Assembly (NCBI RefSeq): GCF_000002235.5
Contig: NW_022145611.1
Location: 13,610,882-13,674,881, forward strand
Length of the DNA stretch: 64,000 nucleotides
Origin: Strongylocentrotus purpuratus
Lineage: Eukaryota; Echinodermata; Echinoidea; Camarodonta; Strongylocentrotidae
Direction: 5' to 3'
A program made the translations under genes and the position numbers. Under the pieces are notes generated by a model. That model worked only from the letters and a program-made list of their open reading frames with translations, made no database searches and was not told where the DNA came from. Shown here piece after piece: positions 11,801-23,800 of the stretch. How positions within the stretch are numbered: position 1 is the first letter of the stretch; every line of letters starts with the position of its first letter.

Positions 11801-14800
11801 TGGTAAGTGAGATCACCTTTTTGTAAACTGAATGATTTGTTTCACCACACCTTGACTCATGAAGAAACAAATAAAACTGAATGCGACAACAGGTACAAGA
11901 TTCATTAAATGTTACTGAAAAGAACTTTGCTTTATACCAGCTACATTTACGGGGGATTGAGTATCCTACTTGGATGGCTCGGCAAATCTGCCCTGAAGGT
12001 TCTTATATTTAAAAAAAAAGTGCAAAATACATATCATACTCACATATTTGTTTGGTGAGGTACATAAATAGATGTGCTGGTCAGCAACGTACATGTACAT
12101 GTATATTTTAAAGAACATGCATGGCATCGTAATGTTTAACATTGTGCGTTCATGCAATGTAATATTGTTGGTGTGTTAACTTGATGTTACCTGGAGTCTT
12201 TTGGGGCATATTCTGTTGTGAGGGAGCGGCACTTTTATCCAGCTTTTTAAACCTCTCTTTTTTCCTTTTATGCTCTCTCTTATAGTATTTGATGATGGTG
12301 ATGAAAAGACTCTGCGAAGAACCTTGCTATGCTTGCAAGGAGAGAGACACTTTCATGAGAGTGAGGTAAGTGCTTTTATTTACTTGTCTTAACTTTCCAA
12401 GAAATGAATAATCACATGCAATTTTTTCTGCCTTTTTGATATCAATGAGGAGTTGTTTTATTTAACCATGCAATATGATAAATTTTTATAATGATCAACA
12501 TATTTATGTAGTCTTGTGTGAGTACAATTTGTACTGCTAGATGAAAACAAGAAGCATGTAACATTAATTTGAGTTACGTCCAATGAAATTAATTACCCAA
12601 CCTTATACAGTTTGGTATTTTCTTTCCATACTTGCAAACCGTAGATCACTTGTCGTTGAAGGATCCTCAGCAATGTCTGTTTCACTTGAGTTACACCTGA
12701 TAAGCTTGATTGATTGATCAATCTAACATGTTTTGATAATCTTTCTTTTCTTTTTATGTGCAGACCTTAGATCACCTGCCATTGACAGATCCAGAGAACT
12801 TTGGTACTCCTGTCATGAAAGACAGTAGTAAGATGAGGAGAAAAAGAAGAATGAGTAATCGCTCACAGTAAGTCTTCTATATTATGAACATTTTTTAATT
12901 TATTTTTATTTATTCATATATATTTTTTTTAAATGAAGTATACAAATGTCCTTCAACTTGGGCCACATTTAATTGTAAATCAATTAAAGAACATTGACTT
13001 TACTTCCCATACTGAAGAATTTTAAGTGCAAAAGCTGTTTTCATGGCATTCTGAAAGTTTGATATCATTACGACAATCATAGCTTCCATATTCTTGGTCT
13101 GATCATGCTCAACCCCCTCTATATCTGTTTGCTTTCTTTCTCTCTTATACACTTTTCTTAAATACTTTGTTTGGGCTTGACTTCTTAGTTCATTGCAATT
13201 TGAAAAGATGACAGAAATCACACAATTTTTTACTTGGAAAGTCCAGTAATCTTGTACAAAAGGACAAGTGAAATGATGAAATTACTGTTTTTGTACTACA
13301 GGAAGAGTGAAAGTGAAGAAGAGGAAGAGGAGGAGGAGGACAGCGACAGTGATTCTAACAAGAGACATCGTAAGGAGGAGCCCGAGGATGCCGTGGGCAA
13401 GATAGTCATCGTGGAGATGAACGAGAAGAGGAAGAATTCCTTCTTTCCTGCACTGGTGAGTGAACACCTACTTGATTCAATGGGTCTATAGCAGGCATGG
13501 AAGTGCATTGTATTTTAGAAGCATTGGTCTTGAAGTGTCCTTCTTAATATAAACAAGACAAAGATATTCAGTAGAGATTGAATTTGAAGGTTATATCATT
13601 CCACTCTTCTGAGGAGCAAAACATGTGATATTCAATCCTGATGCTCATTCTTGTATTGAACACTGGAGAAGTCGATCACAATATCTGATGGTCATAGAAA
13701 TGTCAGTTATTTTCAAGTTGATGATAAAATATCTTGTTTATATACAAGGTTAAATCCTCATATTGATTGATCACTTGTTCTTTTATCTTTAATAGTTTGT
13801 GAATCTTTCATTTTGTAATTGATATTGTCGGAAAATCATGCAAGAATTTAACGAGTATGTTTTTTAAGTCTTATATCATTTGTACCTTCTTCAGCATGTT
13901 CTGTGATAGGTGCAATTTTAAAAGATGTTCTATATGTATTCTCCATGTTGCTTGTTACAATCTTTTTATTTGTGAAGAGATATTAATAAGAAATAATGCA
14001 CAAATCACTCTATTAAAACTGATATAATGTACCGGTAATGATTTCTGATCTCTTTATTGTTTGCCTTTTGAAAAGGTTGTTGATCCAAGCTGTACAAAAG
14101 ATGTCCAGACCAATCGGAAAGACTATATAGTGGCACGATCATTCAAGGATAACAAATTGTAAGTGACATACCGGTAGTTGAACACTTTCAGTTTGTATGC
14201 ATTGTATTGAAATGCACTTTTTAACCAAGGAAATTCTGCTGTTTCTTAGCAAGTAGTCAGTATTTGATATTCATGAATTCATTCATTACTGGTCATCTAG
14301 TTTCGATCTCCTAGTATATAAAACTACATGTATGTTCAAGATTTTGATTTGAATTGCTCAGAGAGAAATAAAAGTAAAATGCTTGGAAATGGATCTTTAT
14401 CTCCAATTCAAGCTTTGCACAAATCTTAAGTAAACAATTATATGTTTTAACTTTGTAGTATGATTCTAAAGAATAACTTGTAACCTTTAGTGATGATTCC
14501 ATCCTCGTTGAAAAATCTCAAACTGGAAGAATATTTGACTATCTGTTCACTATTCTAATAAATCAGATGGTCTTTAGAGACAACAATGACAAGATATACT
14601 GTGGTTGAAGACAGTGCAGATGCATTAAAAAGACACATTTTTATATATATAACAATTTTAATAGGAGCTCAAGGAAAGTGACACATCGATTTTGATTTAT
14701 TTTGCGATGGCAAGTAGAGTTGTAAAAAGTAAAATCTTTTATTTATTCTGTTCAGTTCAGTTCACTTTATTCAATCATTTAAAATCAAATATCTTTGTTT

Positions 14801-17800
14801 GAGGCTACCCTGGGTAAACAAGACATATTATTATTATTATTATTATTTCAGCTACACTGTTTCCAGATCAAGTAGGAAACCATTTCTGTCCAAGGATCAT
14901 ACGTACAAAGGAGATGTAGCTTCTCTCAAAGCAGGTAAGTGCAAAGACAACAAACAAAAAGTAAACTATTACATGTCTGTATGATAGATTTTTATGCCTC
15001 CGCCACCGAAGGTGGTGCCGGAGGCATCATGTTTTCGGGTTGTCCGTCCGTACGTCCGTCCGTCCGTCCGTCCGTACGTCCGTCCGTACGTCCGTCCCGT
15101 TTGACCGTTATCACAATATCTCAAGAACCATTTAAGATTTAAACTTAAGACTCGGGAATAGTATTTATCACCATAGGAAGACGATCTGATTAGATTTTGG
15201 AGTACGTAGGTCAAAGGTCACAGGTCACAGAGGTCAACTTATGAAATTCCTTGTATTGAGTTTGTTAGCGCGATATCTCAAGAACCATTTGAGATTTAAA
15301 CTTCAAACTTAAGGATAGTATGTATCACCATAGGAAGACGATCTGATTAGATTTTGGAGCACGTATGTCAAAGGTCAAGGGTCACAGAGGTCAACTTATG
15401 AAATTCCATACATTGAGATTGTTATCATGATATCTCAAGAACCACTGGAGATTTAAACTTCAAACTTAGTGATAGTGTGTATCACTATAGGAAAACAATC
15501 TGATTAGATTTTGGAGCACGTATGTCAAAGGTCAAGGGTCACAGAGGTCAACTTATGAAATTCCATACATTGAGATTGTTATCATGATATCTCAAGAACC
15601 ACTGGAGATTTAAACTTCAAACTTAGTGATAGTGTGTATCACTATAGGAAAACAATCTGATTAGATTTTGGAGCACGTAGGTCAAAGGTCAAGGGTCACA
15701 GAGGTCAACTTATGAAATTCCATACATTGAGATTGTTATCATGATATCTCTAGAACCACTGGAGATTTAAACTTCAAACTTAATGATAGTGTGTATCACC
15801 ATAGGAAGACAATCTGATTAGATTTTGGAGCACGTAGGTCAAAGGTCAAAGGCCACAGCGCACATTATGAATGCAAAAACAGCTTGTGATCGCGTTATCT
15901 CAAGAACCGATTGATGGATTCATGCCAAAATTAGGTCATGTTTGTTACTTGCAGAGCCAATGAACTGAGTAGATTCTTGGTTCATAAGGTCAAAGGTCAA
16001 AGGTCATGGGCCCATTATGTATGCAAAAATAGCTTGTGAACGCATTCTCATTAGAACTGACAGATGGATTACTATTTAACTCAGAACATCTTGCAGAGCC
16101 AATGAACTGAGTAGATTTTATGGTCATGAGGTCAAAGATCAAAGGGTCATATATGTATATGAGAAATTGCTTGTAATCACAATATTCTGAGAACCTGTCA
16201 ATGGATTACCATTGAACGTGAATTCAATTTTTTTTTTCTGTTTTGGTTTGTAAAATTGCTCTATAACGGAGGCATCATTTTCGACTGCGCGCAGTCGAAT
16301 TCCATCTAGTTTTTTTGTATGATAATGTGATTTTCTCTTATTTGCAAGATGTAGTATTTGTCAATAGTAACTGTTGTTTTAAAAGTTGTTAGAATATTAC
16401 TGAACATAGATACAGTTATATAGGATATCAACTAAGTTTACAGCATATTTGATCTAGACTGTATTGTACGTTTTTCTTTTGATCAGATGCATTTCAAATG
16501 ATTTGATAAAACGATGTTTCACTTCAGCTGATGTATAAATTACATTGTACTTTGTATTACTACACATCATATTGATATAACTCTTACATTTTCTTTGAGG
16601 TATTGCATAATTCCCTTGTTTAATAACAATGAAAGAAAATTAATATAAAGAATTAATTGTATGGAAAATAGAAAAGTCATCATTTAGTGAATGCATGTGG
16701 ATATTTTATGATTGATTGATTCTATCCATCCCCAATATCCCTTTGGTTGTACAGCCAACGAGAAGGCAGTGACCTTCATCGACACCGGCCAGCTACCCCC
16801 CAATTGGGATATGGAGTTGCTAAAGAAGAAGAACAAGAGCGGTAAGCAAGTACAGGTGCAATCAGAGGATGAAACCAGCGAAGACTCATCTGATGATGAG
16901 TATGACATGGAGAAAGATGCCTGGCTTGCCTCACTGCACAAGTTCATGGAAGAAAGAGGTAAGGTATCATTTGTTGAGAGCTTGGGGTGGGGGATGGGGA
17001 TGGGGGGGGGGGGCATTGACTCTGTTAAAGGATATGAGCTAACACTGCCTATTGGTTTATAACATATATTTTAGGAAAACTTTCTGGTACCAAGAGCGAA
17101 ATATTTAATATAGTCAAATGCAGTAAGGTTCGGTGAATGGAGTAATGCGTTCAAAAACAAGATGTTCAGGCTATCAAGATTGAATGAATTTGCGAGAACT
17201 CATTTTGGATGCATGAATCCTCATAGATGCAGTCCATTTTTGTGACCAGGTAGTGAAGCTACTGCCTCAGCAGCATACTTGATTAGGAGAAAGCGAAGAT
17301 AAAGGGAAAGAATAGCATGTCAAGAGGGGGATGAAGGAGAAGTATATGCAGAAATGAACTAAACCTGACCATAAACCAAATCAGAGTGTGAAGAGGAGCT
17401 GCAATTAAGAAGAAAACAGGCTAAAGCTACACTGCACTACTTATAGCTACTTGCGCCCACTATATAGCAAACAATGCCTAAGTGGTGACCGTTGGTTCCC
17501 CATGGCCCCTTTTTATGCCTCCGCCACCGAAGGTGGTGCCGGAGGCATCATGTTTTCGGGTTGTCCGTCCGTACGTCCGTACGTCCGTACGTCCGTCCGT
17601 CCGTCCGTACGTCCGTCCGTCCGTCCCGTTTGACCGTTATCACAATATCTCAAGAACCATTTAAGATTTAAACTTAAGACTCGGGAATAGTATTTATCAC
17701 CATAGGAAGACGATCTGATTAGATTTTGGAGTACGTAGGTCAAAGGTCACAGGTCACAGAGGTCAACTTATGAAATTCCTTGTATTGAGTTTGTTAGCGC

Positions 17801-20800
17801 GATATCTCAAGAACCATTTGAGATTTAAACTTAAAACTTAAGGATAGTATGTATCACCATAGGAAGACGATCTGATTAGATTTTGGAGCACGTATGTCAA
17901 AGGTCAAGGGTCACAGAGGTCAACTTATGAAATTCCATATATTGAGATTGTTATCATGATATCTCAAGAACCACTGGAGATTTAAACTTCAAACTTAGTG
18001 ATAGTGTGTATCACTATAGGAAAACAATCTGATTACATTTTGGAGCACGTAGGTCAAAGGTCAAAGGTCACAGGGCTCATTATGTATGCAAAAACAGCTT
18101 GTGATCGCGTTATCTGAACAACCGATTGATGGATTCCTGCCAAACTTTGGTCATGTATGTATCTTGCAGAGCTGATGAACTGATTTGATTTTGGGGTCAC
18201 GAGGTCAAAGGTCAAAGGTCACAGGGCTCATTATGTATGCAAAAACAGCTTGTGATCGCGTTATCTGAAGAACCGATTGATGGATTCCTGCCAAACTTTG
18301 GTCATGTATGTATCTTGCAAAGCCAATGAACTGATTAGATTTTGGGGTCACGAGGTCAAAGGTCACAGCGCACATTATGTATGCAAAAACAGCTCGTGAT
18401 CGCGTTATCTGAACAACCGATTGATGGATTCCTGCCAAACTTTGGTCATGTATGTTACTTGCAGAGCTGATGAACTGATTAGATTTTGGGGTCATGAGGT
18501 AAAGGTCAAGGTCATGCGGCTCATTATGTATGCAAAAATAGCTTGTGATCATATTATCATTAGAACAGATTGATGGATTCCTGCCAAACTTAGATCATTT
18601 ATGTATCTTGCAGAGCCAATGAATGGTTCATAAGATCAAAGGTCATGGGCTCATTATGTATGCAAAAATAGCTTGTGGACGCATTCTCATTAGAACTGAC
18701 AGATGGATTACTATTTAACTCAGGAAATCTTGCAGAGCCAATGAACTGAGTAGATTTTAGGGTCATGAGGTCAAAGATCAAAGGGTCATATATGTTTATG
18801 AGAAATTGCTTGTAATCACGATATTCTGAGAACATGTTAATGGATTACAATTGAACTTGAATTTGAAAAATTTCTTCCGTTTCGGTTTGTAAAATTGCTC
18901 TATGACGGAGGCATCATTTTCGACTGCGCGCAGTCGAATTCCATCTAGTTTCTTATGTTAAATGAGATCTGATTTGATGAGATAACCACCTGTCAGTGAA
19001 CTTGCATGGAGGTCTCATCCCTCTTGGCCAAACTAGTGCAGACAGGCTTTATTAAAAGAACTGGTTTAAGAACCAACTTGACTTTTATCTTCACCATCAG
19101 TCATCAAACTGCAATTCATGGCAACTGTGTCTCTTCTTTCAGGTACCCCCATCAACAAGCCACCGGTGCTAGGATACCGGGATCTCAACCTGTACAAGCT
19201 CTACAAGCTGGTCCAGGAGCAGGAAGGCTGTCGTAAGGTGACCGACAGGCAGATGTGGAGACATATCATGACCAAGATGGGCATTCCAGTCCCCGCTACC
19301 CAACAGCCGTACAACATTCACACCTCCTACAACAAGTCAGTACATGATCAAATTTTGGAGATATTGTGATTCAAAGTCATCGTGTATATAAAATTGTCCA
19401 TGGGAAAACGAGGAAGTTCTTACAAGGCAGGTGGCCTTCATATCCAAGTTTCCCCTTAAACGTGTTTTAAGGATGAAAAATCTTTAAAAGGAAAACAAAA
19501 ATGAAGTCCTTACTAGACATGTGGTACCTTGTGTAAAGGATAGTGGCTAAAGCAGGTTTGACCACACAAGTCTAGCATCCTATTACCATGCAAATAAGTT
19601 TAGAAATTAAAGACCTGAAGATATTACATAACAATTACATAACAACTATAAGCATTATTTTGTTGATCTTACTAGTCAGTCTTGTGGGACGGTGAGACAA
19701 AATAATCAAAATTGGTATGAACATCAACATCACCAAGAAACAAATGCAGAATGGAAAATTTCTCTTGAAAAATGTATATTCATGCATTTGTGTACAGCTG
19801 CTTTTTATGACATATCTTCTTGGCATCCTCAGTTGAAATGAACATGAATCTGATAAAATTAGATGATGATTATCAATATCCAATTCTTCCTCTCTTTTTT
19901 TCTCAGGTACCTCTTTGCATTTGAGGAGTTCAATCGGAAAATGGGACCGGGACCTCGCGTCTTCACCCGTACCAGGCGGCGGTCTTTTGACAGGGGCTGG
20001 ATATCCCCACCTCCAGTCATCAGCAGGCAACGGTCAGTGGCCAAGCAAGGGGTCAAAGACGAGCCAAGTGATAGGGAGGAAGAAGAAGAATCACCATCCA
20101 AGAAAAGGGTATGTGATTGAAGTCTTGTAGATCAGAATTTCGCACACATTCCATGAGACATTCGTGGTTATCAAGTGTATGCTTCTGCTGTCAAAGTTGT
20201 CATTAATGCCAAATTGGACAAAGTTCTGATAGACACAAATGGAGGTTATCCTTTGACGTTTCTATTTAATTAATCAAATGAAAAGGGTCTTAAATGTATC
20301 CTTGCCTTTTAATGGTATCATAATGGTCTAGTACGAAGTATCACTTACATGCACTGCTTCTAGCTTATTTTTTTCAAAAATCAGGTTTGTTTCTTTTGCC
20401 TTTTTCATTAAAAGTCTCTTGGATACTCAACATGGAGCTCCTTTCATATAAAGGTATAACTGTATCATTGTTAGATTTTGCAGGAGATAATTGATCATGA
20501 AATTTTGCTGTTATTACACCCAGGTCACAAGAAAGAAAGGAGAGGATGCAGGCAAATCACAGGAACAGGAAGAAAGTAAACGAGAGACAAGGGAAGCCAA
20601 GACAAGGTCCAAGGAAACAGATAAGGAAGAGAAAGACACCAGTGACCGGGACGAGAAGAGATCAGGGAAGAAGTCTTTGAAAGACGACAAGGTCAAGGAA
20701 AGACTGCACAAGGATGCCAAGGACAAGGTGAAGGACAAACCCACCAAGGAGGACAATGTCAAGGACAAAGTCAAGGACAAATCTGACAAGGTCAAATCCT

Positions 20801-23800
20801 CCAAGGAGGACAAAGCCAAGGATAGATCAAAGGACACAGCTTCAAAGGAGAGCGATGAGAAGATAGGCGAGAAAGCAAATGAAGGAAAGGGGAAGGTGAA
20901 AGACACAAAAGGAAAAGAAGAAAAGACAAAGGAAGAGAAAGGGGATAGAAAGAAGGAGGAAAAGACAGAGGAAAAAGAGCTGGAAGCGAAAGGAAAGGAA
21001 AAGAGGGGCAAGAGCAGTGAAAGGGAGGAAGAAAGCGGTAGCCCCACTCCTCAAGTCCAACACATGTAAGTTTCTTACAGATTTCAAATATATATTTGTC
21101 TTAACTGGTCAAAAATGAAAAGAGTCTCGCCCACGAGTATAAAAGTGTTGCTTGATTTGATGTACTATTTGAAAATTTTATAGAATAACCCTCAATTATT
21201 TACATTATTATCAAATGAATGATCATAGAGATTTAGTGTGCACATTTCCAGTTTGTTTAAAAAAAAATTAAAAAGGTTGCCTATTTGTTAGGCAGTTAGA
21301 AAATGTTCCATGTCTGTGACAATACCTATTCTAAGTCTGTGAGAATACCTTTTCCAAGTCTGAAAATTAGTGCTGTAAGTCAGACGCTATGTTCGTGTTC
21401 GGTTCGGTTCGGCAGAGTTCGGCAATTTTTCACCCGAACTTGGTTCGGTTCGGGGTTCGGTAATTTAATAGCAAGCAGCGTTATAGCCACGGCGGTCAGG
21501 ACTGGGCAGGCCGCCCGCCCTGCCGGGCCCGACCGGCACAGAGGACTTCTGCACACTGCTTCCGACCAGCACAAATTTCACATTAAAAAACTGCTCTAAA
21601 CGTAATTATTTGTGAAGAAAAATACTACTTACATTCGTATTTCCGTCTTGAATCGTGTTTTATTTTCAATTTTAAAAGAATCATGTTTTCAATTTGTCAA
21701 TCAATGATATTTTTAAAAGATTTTCCGAGACGGTTGTTGTCTAATGTTAGAGTCATACAAGGTGCCATCTTGAATAGAAATTTTCAGGCTCGCCAAGAAC
21801 TGTTTTTTATAAGTTTTTATTTTCAATAGGAAAAATATAAAATCCCTATTTTTCCTGAATAAATAAATACCATACGATAATAAATATTTATTTCATTATT
21901 TATATTGTAAAATTTGTCCGATATGGTTACAATTAAAATATTAATGTTTTGTTCAACGGGTTTGAGCAAATTGAGCTAAACTTGTTTTGATCACGCACAT
22001 GTATTCTTGTTTATGGCTTGCGATCGCGACGTAGCGTGGTCAGGATTTGGGATTTAAATGGCGCCAGTGAAGTTGCGCCCACCACTGGATAGGCATAAAT
22101 CACAAGGGCGGAAAATGGGAAAAAAGTAAATATAATATGAGCAATCATAACATGAAAATTAGGTACAAAATGAAAAGTTTATTAGCTTGCAAAAACGTTT
22201 ACATTTTTTTTGCCGAACATCCGAACCAGGCCTTTGCGTTCGGTTCGGTTCGGTTCGGTTCGGAAGTGCCATGTTCGGCGAACTTCCGTTCGGTTCGGCG
22301 GTTCGGCTACAGCACTACTGAAAATACCTTTTCCAAGTCTTTGACGATACCTTTTCCATGTATGCGTTTTCCTCTCGTAATGGCAGTATTGTCCTGAATG
22401 CATTTTCATTTATTTTCCTGTAGCACTGGTGCTGGCTATGAGGTTGGAGAGAAGGTTCATGTCCATTATGGAAGGGGAAGAACAGAGAAAATATACGAAG
22501 CTAAGGTGAGTTGCAGGAAGATGTATGCAAGGAATTTAATTGCTTAGTGTTTTATGTTTAACTTCTATGTTTCATGTTTTTATTCAGTGTAAACATGGCA
22601 ACATTTTGCTCAATTTCTATTCCTTAATGATTGGTTTAAAAACTTAACTTGAGAGAAATTATACCATGATTAGAGAATAACATCCTATGTTACAACGTTG
22701 TATTCGTTCTGGACTAGAAAGTTCAAAACAAAAGGAGCCCAATATGAGTTGTCTGAAATATCTTTTGTACCACATCTGGCAATGTGCAATCTTTCTTGCA
22801 ATACAAGTGTCTTTTATGAACATCAGGATTTTATGTTTTCACTGGAGTTTCCCAAACCTCTGTAACCATTTCTGTTGGTTTTCTCTTACCAGTATTTCAA
22901 TATATTTCTTCTTTCAGGTTGTAGACATCGAACTGAAGGGCAAGGATCACGTCTTCACAGTCCATTACACAGGCTGGAATAATAGGTATGACGAGGCTGT
23001 CAAGATGAGTCGCATTGTAGGCTCTGCTGAAAAGAAAAAGAAAAAGTCAACTCCTAAAGGGAAACAACCTGAGAAGGAGAAGGCCAAAAAGGATGTGGAG
23101 AGAAGAGATAAAGAAGAACAGCAAAGAAAAGAGAAAGAAGAGGCAGACAGGAGGGAACAAGAAGAAAAAGAGAGGAGGGCGAGACAGGAACAAGAACAGA
23201 AGGAAAAGGAAGAAGCAGAGAGACTTGAAAAGGCAAGAGCAGAAAAAGAAAGGCAGGAAAAGGAAAGGCAAGAGAAGCTAGAAAGGGAGAGGAAGGAGAA
23301 GTTGGAAAGGGAGAGACTTGAAAAGGAGCGAAAGGAAAAGCAGGAAAGAGAAAAGAAAGAAAGACTAGAGAGAGAACAGCGAGAAAAGGAACAGCAGGAG
23401 AGATTAGAGAAAGAGCGACAGGAACGAGACAGGAAAGAAAAGCAAGAAAAGGAGAGGAAAGAGAAGCAGGAGAAGGACAAAAGAGAAAAGCTGGAGCGAG
23501 AGAAGAAGGAAAAGGAGAAGTTGGAACAGGAGAAGCAGGAGAAAGAACTAGCTGACAAGGCCAAGGAAGCTGAAAGAGAACGAAAGGAGAAGGCAGGAAA
23601 GGAAGGCAAGAAGACACCAACCGGAAAGCGAGGTCGTCCATCTCTTAGCAAGACATCTCCAGCGCCTCAGACTCCTCCAAGGACCACTCCATCATCTGCA
23701 AGGGGGAAATCCCCATCTCCCGGGTCAGTCTTCTCACAGAGGTCCATGAGATCTGATAGGAAGAGTCTCACAGAATCACCATTTGCAATGGGACTCAATG

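Noticed and set aside
14939-15214. Reading frames with [12 protein letters not shown] or [11 protein letters not shown] repeats (also near 17513-17743 and 32154-32459)
   Set aside because: They are translations of the (GTCC)n tetranucleotide tract inside the mobile elements, present in several frames and both strands; not genes.
15121-15760. CRISPR-like array
   Set aside because: The 157-bp period has no short repeat/variable spacer pattern; the whole unit is repeated, in a eukaryotic transposon.
14970-16325. TGTATGATA on both sides of element copy 1 as a target duplication
   Set aside because: The right copy is separated from the CTAG terminus by seven Ts and copies 2 and 3 show no such repeat; probably chance.
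18205-18835. Minus-strand frames with repeated [19 protein letters not shown] units (and the same at 32921-33551)
   Set aside because: The protein repeat simply mirrors the tandem DNA units of the Helentron-like element, and the frames stop at random within units.
22687-22917. N-terminal extension of the frame that contains ARID4 exon 15
   Set aside because: It is hydrophobic intron sequence with a polypyrimidine tract and AG acceptor at 22917; conserved chromo barrel coding begins at 22918.
20514-23651. Long minus-strand frames opposite ARID4 exons 13 and 15 (Ser/Phe/Leu-rich)
   Set aside because: Shadows of purine-rich coding strand; no family resemblance, and the plus strand has conserved domains and splice sites.
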